Shown in pieces: positions 1 to 5,374 of a DNA stretch of 5,374 nt. Source of the stretch: Desulfobulbus sp. Its GTDB lineage: Bacteria; Pseudomonadota; Gammaproteobacteria; Burkholderiales; Rhodocyclaceae. Both the position numbers and the translations under genes were made by a program. The stretch spans positions 1 through 5,374 of the forward strand of contig WQUQ01000133.1 in NCBI GenBank assembly GCA_009782025.1. Direction: 5' to 3'. A model generated the notes under the pieces. It had not been told where the DNA came from and made no database searches. It saw only the letters and a list, made by a program, of their open reading frames with translations. How positions within the stretch are numbered: position 1 is the first letter of the stretch; every line of letters starts with the position of its first letter.

Positions 1-153
1 GATCCGGCAATTAAGTGTTGTCATTCTGCGCGGAGCGAAGCGTGTCATGCTGCGCGAAGTCGCAGTACGCAGAATCCACAAGCCGCATGGATGCTGCGAC
101 TACGCGCAGCATGACGCAGCGGGAATGTTCAATGCTTAATTGCCGGGTCAATA
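1..153 (-). repeat. MITE-like palindromic repeat, copy A
   Basis: A non-coding element of about 150 bases whose two ends are inverted copies of each other: bases 1-20 match the reverse complement of 130-149 at 17 of 20 positions (core CCGGCAATTAAG). Inside, GTCATTCTGCGCG (20-32) can pair with CGCGCAGCATGAC (102-114), so nearly the whole element can fold into one long hairpin. It is the inverted counterpart of copy B at 1706-1841: bases 68-135 are identical to the reverse complement of 1724-1791, and 4-42 match with one difference. Copy A carries about 21 extra bases (around 43-67), which look like a second GTCATGCTGCGCGAAGTCGCAG module. The right edge reads GGGTCAATA, so TA at 152-153 could be a target-site duplication; the left edge may be cut by the window. 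No coding capacity. It lies downstream of mltD and could act as a transcription barrier, which is inference. Confidence 0.85.
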
Positions 154-175
154 GCGCAGGCAGGAGTCCGTAGGT

Positions 176-198
176 CGTGGTGAGCGCAGCGAACCGCG
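176..198. repeat. Small hairpin, REP-like
   Basis: An imperfect palindrome with outer arms CGTGGT and ACCGCG (one G-T pair), an inner GC pair flanked by mismatches, and a short loop. It sits between the mltD stop codon and copy A, inside the text GGTGAGCGCAGCGAACC. From memory, this kind of sequence is common between genes in betaproteobacteria. It has no T-run on either side, so it is not a standard intrinsic terminator, although it is in the right place to protect or end the mltD transcript. The rest of 154-232 shows nothing I can name. Confidence 0.4.
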
Positions 199-232
199 AC
201 GCGATTCTCCATCACCGCTTTACCCCTGTTCG

Positions 233-1579
233 TCAATGCTTTTTCTTGCTGGCCGGTTTTTTCTTGGCGGCGGGAGCGGCCGCTTTGTGATCGGCCGTCT
301 TGCCTGGCGCTCGCCCGCCTTTCTGGATGACGCGCAGCCGCGATTCCGGCTGGATGATGATCGGCGAACCGTCGGCGCCGAACAGGCGTTGCAGGCTATC
401 CGGGTCGCCATCGCCGGGGACCAGGAGGCGCGAGCCGATGCCGAGGCGGACGTTGCCGGGCAGGCCGTTGGCCTGGATCAGTTCGGCGGTCGACGCGCCG
501 ATGCGGCTGGCGATCTGATCGACCCGCTCGGGTCTGGTGACGGTATAGGTCTGCCATTGGCTGAGCGGCGCCTGGTAGGCGCTCAGATTGCGATTGAAGG
601 TGTCGATCTTGTCGGTCGGCAGTGCGACCTCGGTATCGGCCTTGAGGATCGGCCGGTTGTGCGCCGGGTTGAGTTGGCGGAATTCGTCCAGCGACACATT
701 GGCCAGCCGCGCCGCCGTCTTGACATCAATCGGCTGTGGCATTTCCAGGGTCGTGAAATAGGGGCTGTTGGCAATCCGCGGCAGATTGAGGCTGGCGACC
801 AGCGCCGGATTGCCGAAAATGTTTTTCAGCGCCTGCAATTTGGGCACGTAATGGCGCGTCTCGTTGGGCATTTTGAGGCTGGCGTAATCGGTCGGCAGGC
901 CGCGCGCCTCGTTCTTGCCCACGGCGCGCTTGACGGCTCCCTCGCCCCAGTTGTACGAGGCCAGCGCCAGATGCCAGTCGCCGTGCAGATCGTAGATGCT
1001 CTGGAGATAATCGAGGGCGGCGTTGGTCGAGGCCACGACATCGCGCCGCTCGTCCTGCCACCAGTTCTGTTGCAGGTCGAAGCGCTTGCCGGTGGCCGGA
1101 ATGAACTGCCACAGGCCGGCCGCATGGGCGCGCGAATAGGCCATCGGGTCGAACGAGCTTTCGACCATCGGCAGCAGCGCCAATTCGCTCGGCATGCCGC
1201 GCGCTTCCAGTTCCTCGACGATGTGAAAGAGGTAGGGGCGGCTGCGCTCGACCATCCGGCGCAGCATGTCGGGACGATTCAGGTACCACTGCTGGTAATG
1301 CAGCACCAGGTCGTCGCTCAGATCGTTCATCGAAAAGCCGTTGCGAATCCGCTCCCACAGATCGTCCGGCATCGCCGTCAGGTCGACGGTGACGGGGCGG
1401 ATTCGCGCCTGGCCGATTTCCAGCGGAATCAGCGTATCGGGGCGAAGGCCGGTGTTTTCGTTGGCCGCCTCGACCGACTCGGCGGCGACCGCCGCCGGCG
1501 CCGCCCAGCCCATCAGCGCGCCGACAAGGGCAACGCCGAGCAGACGGTTGATGCGCGATGGAGGGAGGGAAAACGGCAT
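233..1579 (-). CDS. mltD: Lytic murein transglycosylase D, LysM-containing
   Basis: Cleaves the MurNAc-GlcNAc bond of peptidoglycan with formation of a 1,6-anhydroMurNAc end, acting in the periplasm. The protein is 448 residues, close to E. coli MltD (about 452). Residues 1-32 form a Sec signal peptide: R9 and R12, a hydrophobic stretch, then AVA before the likely cleavage. The SLT (family 1) domain spans roughly 110-260 and shows the expected motifs: catalytic E140 in MVESSFDP, GLWQFIPATG (155-164), ALASYNWGEG (205-214) and ETRHYVPKLQA (240-250). Two LysM-type glycan-binding repeats follow (about 283-323 and 343-388). The tail from about 419 is rich in Ala and Lys and ends KKKPASKKKH. Unlike the E. 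coli enzyme, it has no lipobox cysteine after the signal, so it is probably soluble or held by its LysM repeats. I chose ATG at 1579 over TTG at 1585: AGGA lies 7 bases before the ATG but only 1 base before the TTG. It is monocistronic in this window. Confidence 0.9.
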   Translation of the reverse strand: MPFSLPPSRINRLLGVALVGALMGWAAPAAVAAESVEAANENTGLRPDTLIPLEIGQARIRPVTVDLTAMPDDLWERIRNGFSMNDLSDDLVLHYQQWYLNRPDMLRRMVERSRPYLFHIVEELEARGMPSELALLPMVESSFDPMAYSRAHAAGLWQFIPATGKRFDLQQNWWQDERRDVVASTNAALDYLQSIYDLHGDWHLALASYNWGEGAVKRAVGKNEARGLPTDYASLKMPNETRHYVPKLQALKNIFGNPALVASLNLPRIANSPYFTTLEMPQPIDVKTAARLANVSLDEFRQLNPAHNRPILKADTEVALPTDKIDTFNRNLSAYQAPLSQWQTYTVTRPERVDQIASRIGASTAELIQANGLPGNVRLGIGSRLLVPGDGDPDSLQRLFGADGSPIIIQPESRLRVIQKGGRAPGKTADHKAAAPAAKKKPASKKKH

Positions 1580-1586
1580 CGGCAAT

Positions 1587-1590
1587 TCCT
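1587..1590 (-). promoter_or_regulatory. Ribosome binding site of mltD
   Basis: AGGA on the minus strand, 7 bases before ATG at 1579. It decides the start: the in-frame TTG at 1585 begins 1 base after this site, too close to be used. Confidence 0.65.
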
Positions 1591-1618
1591 GGCGCCAACG
1601 AGTTCGGCAAAGCGCCGG

Positions 1619-1647
1619 ATTATAGCCGACGCCCAGACGCCCGGTTT
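1619..1647 (-). promoter_or_regulatory. Probable sigma-70 promoter of mltD
   Basis: On the minus strand a perfect TATAAT lies at 1624-1619 in the context GGCTATAATCCGGC, a look typical of betaproteobacterial housekeeping promoters. The -35 position (about 1647-1642, AAACCG with a 17-base spacer) is poor. A start near 1612 would give a leader of about 33 bases before the ATG at 1579. The region upstream (1648-1705) is GC-rich, contains the short palindrome GGCGGAGCCGCC (1664-1675), and then runs into repeat copy B. Confidence 0.6.
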
Positions 1648-1705
1648 GCCCCGGCAGCGTTTTGGCGGAGCCGCCGCAGCGGAAATCCGGCGTGCCGCCA
1701 ATGGC

Positions 1706-1841
1706 TATTGACCCGTCAATTATGCATTGAACATTCCCGCTGCGTCATGCTGCGCGTAGTCGCAGCATCCATGCGGCTTGTGGATTCTGCGACTACGCTT
1801 CGCTCCGCGCAGAATGACAACGCTTAATTGCCGGGTGAATA
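1706..1841 (+). repeat. MITE-like palindromic repeat, copy B
   Basis: About 132-136 bases with terminal inverted repeats. The left end (1711-1729) and the reverse complement of the right end (1818-1836) agree at 16 of 19 positions, around the core ACCCGNCAATTANGC. The similarity extends outward to TATTGACCC and TATTCACCC. Flanking TA dinucleotides at 1706-1707 and 1840-1841 would fit a TA target-site duplication, as left by IS630/Tc1-type transposases. That assignment is inference, since no transposase is present. Inside, GTCATGCTGCGCG (from 1744) and TAGTCGCAGCATCC pair with the half ending at 1818, closing on an 11-base loop (1771-1781). It is the inverted partner of copy A. It lies between the divergent mltD and arsR promoters and encodes nothing. 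The rest of the 1580-1945 gap holds only the two promoter regions. Confidence 0.85.
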
Positions 1842-1906
1842 ATTACCGTTGCCCGAGCGCCTGGATTCCCGATAAGGCGCAGATAGAATAAAAATTTCGC
1901 CTCTGG

Positions 1907-1947
1907 TGTTGACACGAACATATCGACATAACTACCATCATCGACAT
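1907..1947 (+). promoter_or_regulatory. Candidate operator sites for the ArsR-type regulator
   Basis: Two small repeat patterns overlap the arsR promoter. TGTT-N6-AACA (1907-1920) is an inverted repeat that covers the -35. ATCGACAT occurs twice, at 1922-1929 and 1940-1947, 18 bases apart and therefore on nearly the same face of the helix; the second copy runs into the start codon. ArsR-family proteins usually repress their own operon by binding such sites. Neither pattern is strong enough alone to name the true operator. Confidence 0.3.
1909..1938 (+). promoter_or_regulatory. Candidate promoter of the arsR-aas operon
   Basis: A perfect -35 hexamer TTGACA (1909-1914), an 18-base spacer and a TACCAT -10 (1933-1938, 4 of 6 including the key T, A and final T). 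The predicted transcription start falls at about 1945-1946, right on the arsR ATG, so the message may have no leader. A TAGAAT at 1884-1889 is an alternative -10, but its -35 (CTGGAT) is weak. The stretch 1835-1945 is clearly AT-richer than the genes around it, as expected for a promoter region. Confidence 0.45.
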
Positions 1948-2257
1948 GAAAACAAACTACAGCCAAACCATCCCGCCCGAATGGGCCGCCATGTCGCGGA
2001 TTTTTCTGGCCCTGGGCGATGAGCATCGGCAGCGCATCCTGTTGCTGTTCGAACCGGGCGAGCGGCTCAATGTCGGGCAGATCGCCGACGCGTCAACGCT
2101 GGCGCGCTCGACCGTCTCGCACCATCTCAAGGTGCTGCACGAATCCGGGGCGCTGGCTTCGGAGAAGATCGGCCGGGAAATCTGGTTCTGGATCGATCGG
2201 GCGATACTCGAAACCACGTTCACCAACGTTCTCGACTACCTGAAGGAGAACACCTGA
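1946..2257 (+). CDS. ArsR-family winged-helix transcriptional regulator
   Basis: A 103-residue DNA-binding protein with the ArsR/SmtB fold. The N-terminal helix (about 14-36) contains FLALGDEHRQRILLLF. The helix-turn-helix spans about 41-68, with the recognition helix in STVSHHLKVLHESG. The beta-wing follows (about 69-84, ASEKIGREIWFWID), then a C-terminal dimerisation helix (about 86-101). There is no cysteine at all, and the classical ELCVCDL metal site is replaced by LNVGQIAD, so it is not a thiol-based arsenic or cadmium sensor; its signal is unknown. The start is uncertain. ATG at 1946 has no Shine-Dalgarno and may be used leaderless; ATG at 1991 (M16) would still leave the core domain intact but also lacks a clear ribosome site. 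Its stop overlaps the aas start by one base, so it most likely autoregulates the operon and controls aas. That role is inferred from position. Confidence 0.85.
   Translation: MKTNYSQTIPPEWAAMSRIFLALGDEHRQRILLLFEPGERLNVGQIADASTLARSTVSHHLKVLHESGALASEKIGREIWFWIDRAILETTFTNVLDYLKENT
2243..2248 (+). promoter_or_regulatory. Ribosome binding site of aas
   Basis: AAGGAG inside the last codons of arsR, 8 bases before ATG at 2257. This is a near-ideal site and, with the TGATG overlap, supports coupled translation of the two genes. Confidence 0.75.
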
Positions 2258-4410
2258 TGAAGAAATTGATGCGTTCCCTGCTGCGGCCCATCCTGCGGAC
2301 GGTTGCGAAGCTGCTGTTCCGCGTCGACGTGCAGGTTCGCCAGTCCGATTTTTCGGCCGCCAGGCTGCTGATCGTCGCCAATCACGAATCCTTTCTCGAT
2401 GGCCTGCTGCTCGGCCTGTTTCTGCCGATCGACCCGGTTTTCGTGGTGCATACCGGCGTCGCCCGCAATTTCTGGTTCCGCCTGCTGCTGTCGCAGATCG
2501 ACCACCTGGCGGTCGATCCGACCAGCCCGATGGCCATGAAGCGGGTCATCCGGCTGATTGAATCCGGTCGGCCGGTCGTCATCTTCCCGGAAGGGCGCAT
2601 TACGCTCACCGGCTCCCTGATGAAGGTCTATGAAGGCCCGGCCTTCGTCGCCGCCAAGACCGGCGCGACGGTGATTCCGGTGCGCCTCGACGGGACTTCG
2701 CGCTCTTATTTCTCGCGCCTTTCCGGCAAATACCCGAAGGCGGTTTTTCCGAAAATCCGCCTGACGGTGCTGCCGGCGGTGCATTTCCCAATGCCCGAGG
2801 CGGCCACCGCCAAACTGCGCCGACACCGGGCTGGCGAGCAGATGCGCAAACTGATGCAGGAGATGATCTTCGCCTCGCGCCCGCAGCAAACGCTCTACTC
2901 CGCATTGTGCGACGCGGCCGAGATTTTCGGCGGCCGCCGCCGGCCGCTCGAAGATGTCAAACAGATCGAATATTCCTACACCGACCTGCTGAAAATGGCC
3001 CTGATCCTCGGTCGCCAGGTCGAACGGCTGACCCGGCCGGACGAAAAGGTTGGCCTGCTGCTGCCCAATCTGGTGCCGACCCTCGGCCTGATTTTCGGCC
3101 TTTGCGCCCGCCGCCGCGTGCCGGCCATGCTCAACTACACCGCCGGCGTCGATGCCATGCAGGCCGCCTGCGTGGCCGCCGAGGTGAACATCATCGTCAC
3201 GTCGCGCGTTTTCGTCGCCCAGGCCAAGCTCGGCGACAAGCTGGCCGGGCTGACCGGGGTGACCGTGCATTATCTGGAGGACATCCGCGACCGCATCGGC
3301 CTCGGCGACAAGCTGTGGCTGATGCTGTGGGCCATCCGCTTCCCGCGCGCCGTTGAATTGCAAGCCTCGCCGGAAGACCCCGCCGTGGTGCTGTTCACCT
3401 CCGGCTCCGAAGGCAAGCCCAAGGGCGTGGTGTTGCCGCACCGGGCGATTCTCGCCAACATCGCGCAGATTCGGGCAGTGATCGATTTTTCGGTTGATGA
3501 CAAGGTGCTCAACGCCCTGCCCATCTTCCATTCCTTCGGCCTCACCGCCGGCGCGCTGCTGCCCGTTTTGACGGGTGCGAGCCTCTTTCTCTACCCCTCG
3601 CCGCTGCATTACCGGATCATTCCCGAACTCGCTTACGACCGTTCCTGCACCGTGCTCTTCGGCACCTCCACCTTCCTCGGCAACTACGCCCGCTTTGCCC
3701 ACCCCTACGATTTCTACCGCCTGCGCTATGTCGTCGCCGGAGCGGAAAAATTATCGGAGGCCGTGCGCGGCGAATGGTTCGAGAAATTCGGCGTGCGCAT
3801 CTTCGAGGGCTACGGGGCGACCGAAACCGCGCCCGTGCTGGCCGTCAATACGCCGATGGCCTACCGCACCGGCACCGTCGGCAACCTGCTGCCGGGCATC
3901 GAACACCGCCTGGTTCCCGTACCGGGCATCGACCAGGGCGGCATCCTGCACGTCAAGGGGCCGAACGTCATGGCCGGCTACCTCAAGGCCGACCAGCCGG
4001 GCCTGCTGCAACCGCCGTCCTCGGCGGTCGGCGAAGGCTGGTACGAAACCGGCGACGTGGTCGACATCGACGCTGACGGCTTCGTCAGGATCATCGGCCG
4101 GGTCAAACGCTTCGCCAAGATCGCCGGCGAAATGGTCAGCCTCGAAGTCGTTGAAAAACTGGCCGTCGCCTGCTCGCCGGCCCAGACCCACGCCGCCTCC
4201 AGCCAGCCTGATGCGGCCAAGGGCGAGGCGCTGGTGCTATTCACCACCGACCCGCTGCTTACCCGCGAACTGCTCGCCCTCAAGGCGCGTGAACTCGGCC
4301 TGCCGGAACTGGCCGTGCCGAGGAAGATTCAGAAGGTCGACGCCCTGCCGCTGCTGGGTACCGGCAAGATCGACTACGTGACCTTGAAACAGATGGCGGA
4401 GGCAGCGTGA
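2257..4410 (+). CDS. aas: Bifunctional acyl-ACP synthetase / 2-acyl-GPE acyltransferase Aas
   Basis: Repairs lysophosphatidylethanolamine at the inner membrane. The C-terminal half activates a fatty acid with ATP and loads it on ACP; the N-terminal half transfers the acyl group to 2-acyl-glycerophosphoethanolamine. The length (717) nearly equals E. coli Aas (719), and the domain order is the same. Acyltransferase, about 10-190: NHESFLD with the catalytic H43 and D48, then FPEGRIT (110-116) and GSLMKVYEG. AMP-forming synthetase, about 230-717: P-loop LFTSGSEGKPKG (379-390), FHSFGLT (424-430), FEGYGATETAP (516-526), YETGD (596-600), hinge region RVKRFAKIAGEMVSLE (615-630), and C-terminal lysine K704 in GTGKIDY. 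Long stretches such as YPSPLHYRI and RLRYVVAGAEKL match my memory of the E. coli protein. All key residues are present, so it should be active. It overlaps the genes on both sides by one base. The partner flippase gene lplT, often adjacent to aas, is not in the window. Confidence 0.95.
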   Translation: MKKLMRSLLRPILRTVAKLLFRVDVQVRQSDFSAARLLIVANHESFLDGLLLGLFLPIDPVFVVHTGVARNFWFRLLLSQIDHLAVDPTSPMAMKRVIRLIESGRPVVIFPEGRITLTGSLMKVYEGPAFVAAKTGATVIPVRLDGTSRSYFSRLSGKYPKAVFPKIRLTVLPAVHFPMPEAATAKLRRHRAGEQMRKLMQEMIFASRPQQTLYSALCDAAEIFGGRRRPLEDVKQIEYSYTDLLKMALILGRQVERLTRPDEKVGLLLPNLVPTLGLIFGLCARRRVPAMLNYTAGVDAMQAACVAAEVNIIVTSRVFVAQAKLGDKLAGLTGVTVHYLEDIRDRIGLGDKLWLMLWAIRFPRAVELQASPEDPAVVLFTSGSEGKPKGVVLPHRAILANIAQIRAVIDFSVDDKVLNALPIFHSFGLTAGALLPVLTGASLFLYPSPLHYRIIPELAYDRSCTVLFGTSTFLGNYARFAHPYDFYRLRYVVAGAEKLSEAVRGEWFEKFGVRIFEGYGATETAPVLAVNTPMAYRTGTVGNLLPGIEHRLVPVPGIDQGGILHVKGPNVMAGYLKADQPGLLQPPSSAVGEGWYETGDVVDIDADGFVRIIGRVKRFAKIAGEMVSLEVVEKLAVACSPAQTHAASSQPDAAKGEALVLFTTDPLLTRELLALKARELGLPELAVPRKIQKVDALPLLGTGKIDYVTLKQMAEAA
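4398..4402 (+). promoter_or_regulatory. Ribosome binding site of the amidohydrolase gene
   Basis: GGAGG within the end of aas, 7 bases before ATG at 4410. It favours that ATG over the next one at 4413 (10 bases away). The start overlaps the aas stop as TGATG. Confidence 0.7.
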
Positions 4411-5374
4411 TGATGATCGAGAGACAGCGTCGCCGCTTCTTCTCCCTGCTCGCCGGCAGCGCGGCGCTGGCGGCGGCTGGCGCGGTTGGCTGGCGCCTGA
4501 CCCGGCCGGCCCTCATCAACCCTTGCCGGGCGGCGATTCCGGTTGCCTTGCTCGATAGTCCGTGGCTGCAACAGGCGTGGGCGGGCATCGATCCGGCGCA
4601 GTTGTGGGATTGCCATGTGCATCTGGCCGGCATCGGCGATGGCGGCAGCGGCATCGAGGTCGGGCCGCAGCTTTCTTCGCTGTTGCACCCGGTGCATTAC
4701 GCCCAGCGGCTGTTTTACATGAACGCCGGTTGCGCCCACGATGCGCCGGGGGCCGTCGATGCCGCCTATGTGGCGCGGCTGCTCAATCTGTGCGAGGCGA
4801 TGCCGACGGGTTTCAAGGTTCTGCTTCTGGCCTTCGCGCGCTTTCATGACGATGACGGGGAGATGCATTCCGAGCATTCCGCTTTTTATGTGCCGAATGC
4901 CTGGGCGGCCAGGATGGCGCGGGAATTTCCCGGCCATTTTGAATGGGCGGCGTCGCTGCATCCTTATTCTGCGACGGCAGTCGACGAGTTGCAGCAGGCC
5001 ATCGCCGACGGCGCGCGCGCCGTCAAGTGGCTGCCGGCGGCGCAGGGGATGGACCCGGCCGATGCCCGATGCGATCCCTTTTATCGTGTGCTCGCCGCCG
5101 CCGATACGCCGCTGATCGTCCATTGCGGCGAGGAGAAGGCGGTCAAGGGCGGCAACACGGAGGCGCTCGGCAATCCGCTGCGGCTGCGCCGGGCGCTCGA
5201 TGCCGGGGTCAGGGTGGTGGTCGCCCATTGCGCCACGATCGGCAAGGATCTCGATGACGATGGCAAGCTCCGCCCGAGCTTCGATCTCTTTCTCAAGCTG
5301 ATGGCCGAGCCGCGCGCCCAGGGGCTGCTGTACGGCGACATCTCGGCCATCGCGCTGCGCAACCGCAAGGCCGC
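4410..5374 (+). CDS. Tat-exported TIM-barrel amidohydrolase, 3' end missing
   Basis: A predicted metal-dependent hydrolase; 321 residues are visible and the reading frame is still open at the window edge. Residues 1-30 look like a twin-arginine signal: RRRFF (7-11, pattern RRxFF) followed by a hydrophobic LLAGSAALAAAGAVGW, so the folded protein is probably exported or membrane-anchored. The amidohydrolase metal-site pattern is present in order: DCHVH (67-71, the HxH of strand 1), K206 in AVKWLP (possible bridging lysine), H238 in LIVHCGEE, H273 in VVVAHCAT, and D310 in YGDISAI as a candidate late aspartate. This fits the amidohydrolase-2 / TatD-like superfamily; I cannot tell the substrate. 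The start at 4410 is set by GGAGG and the one-base overlap with aas. Tight coupling to aas suggests a task in envelope or lipid metabolism, but that is inference only. C39 sits in INPC, which is not a convincing lipobox. Confidence 0.8.
   Translation, partial: MMIERQRRRFFSLLAGSAALAAAGAVGWRLTRPALINPCRAAIPVALLDSPWLQQAWAGIDPAQLWDCHVHLAGIGDGGSGIEVGPQLSSLLHPVHYAQRLFYMNAGCAHDAPGAVDAAYVARLLNLCEAMPTGFKVLLLAFARFHDDDGEMHSEHSAFYVPNAWAARMAREFPGHFEWAASLHPYSATAVDELQQAIADGARAVKWLPAAQGMDPADARCDPFYRVLAAADTPLIVHCGEEKAVKGGNTEALGNPLRLRRALDAGVRVVVAHCATIGKDLDDDGKLRPSFDLFLKLMAEPRAQGLLYGDISAIALRNRKA

Noticed and set aside
1..153. CRISPR array or tRNA-like structure in the repeat
   Set aside because: There are no regularly spaced direct repeats with unique spacers, and no cloverleaf or CCA end; the structure is a single long palindrome.
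154..232. Intrinsic terminator for mltD
   Set aside because: The hairpin at 176-198 has no following T-run on the minus strand, so I list it only as a small repeat.
236..1711. 491-codon plus-strand open frame covering all of mltD
   Set aside because: It is the antisense shadow of mltD in GC-rich DNA. The translation has no recognisable domain, is rich in Arg/Gln/Ala, and runs into promoter DNA, whereas the minus frame shows signal peptide, SLT motifs and LysM repeats.
1558..1827. 89-codon plus-strand frame through the mltD promoter and repeat copy B
   Set aside because: The C-terminal TTLRSAQNDNA is the usual artefact of translating such repeats, and the rest is antisense to the mltD signal region and promoter.
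1793..2026. 77-codon minus-strand frame beginning inside arsR and ending in repeat copy B
   Set aside because: It ends with SARSEA, a typical read-through of this repeat type, spans promoter DNA and overlaps the arsR start; no ribosome site supports it.
2236..3702. 488-codon minus-strand open frame across the first half of aas
   Set aside because: Antisense to a gene with every Aas motif intact; its translation is low-complexity His/Gln/Arg/Gly-rich and has no family features.
4515..4530. Possible lipobox around C39 of the amidohydrolase
   Set aside because: INPC does not fit the L-[AS]-[GA]-C pattern and lies well after the hydrophobic stretch; a Tat signal without lipidation is the simpler reading.
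4374..5228. 284-codon minus-strand open frame over the amidohydrolase
   Set aside because: Shadow of the plus-strand gene, which carries a signal sequence, ribosome site and metal motifs.

Overview
The window is GC-rich and reads as a betaproteobacterial chromosome segment. I favour a Rhodocyclales-like organism (Dechloromonas/Azonexus relatives) from overall protein and codon character, but the sequence alone does not prove this. Every gene I recognise acts in or on the cell envelope, apart from one small DNA-binding regulator.

Layout. Positions 1-155 hold a MITE-like palindromic repeat (copy A), followed by a small hairpin (176-198). mltD, a membrane-bound-type lytic murein transglycosylase with two C-terminal LysM repeats, runs on the minus strand (233-1579) from a recognisable TATAAT promoter near 1620. 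Upstream of that promoter is a second copy of the repeat in the opposite orientation (copy B, 1706-1841). mltD and its promoter are therefore bracketed by inverted copies of one short element. After an AT-richer stretch, a plus-strand operon starts: a cysteine-free ArsR-type winged-helix regulator (1946-2257), then aas (2257-4410), then a Tat-exported TIM-barrel amidohydrolase (4410 to the window edge, 3' end missing). Both junctions in this operon are 1-base TGATG stop/start overlaps with good Shine-Dalgarno sequences, which points to translational coupling.

How the genes fit together. Aas is the bifunctional acyl-ACP synthetase / 2-acylglycerophosphoethanolamine acyltransferase that repairs lysophosphatidylethanolamine at the inner membrane. 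Its usual partner, the lysophospholipid flippase LplT, is not next to it here. Instead it is coupled to a small regulator and an exported hydrolase. A role of the hydrolase in envelope lipid turnover is only an inference from this linkage. mltD is divergent and probably regulated separately.

I see no CRISPR, tRNA, rRNA, phage or transposase gene. The most notable features are the inverted MITE-like pair around mltD and the unusual arsR-aas-amidohydrolase operon. Nothing here shows a clearly new biological system.
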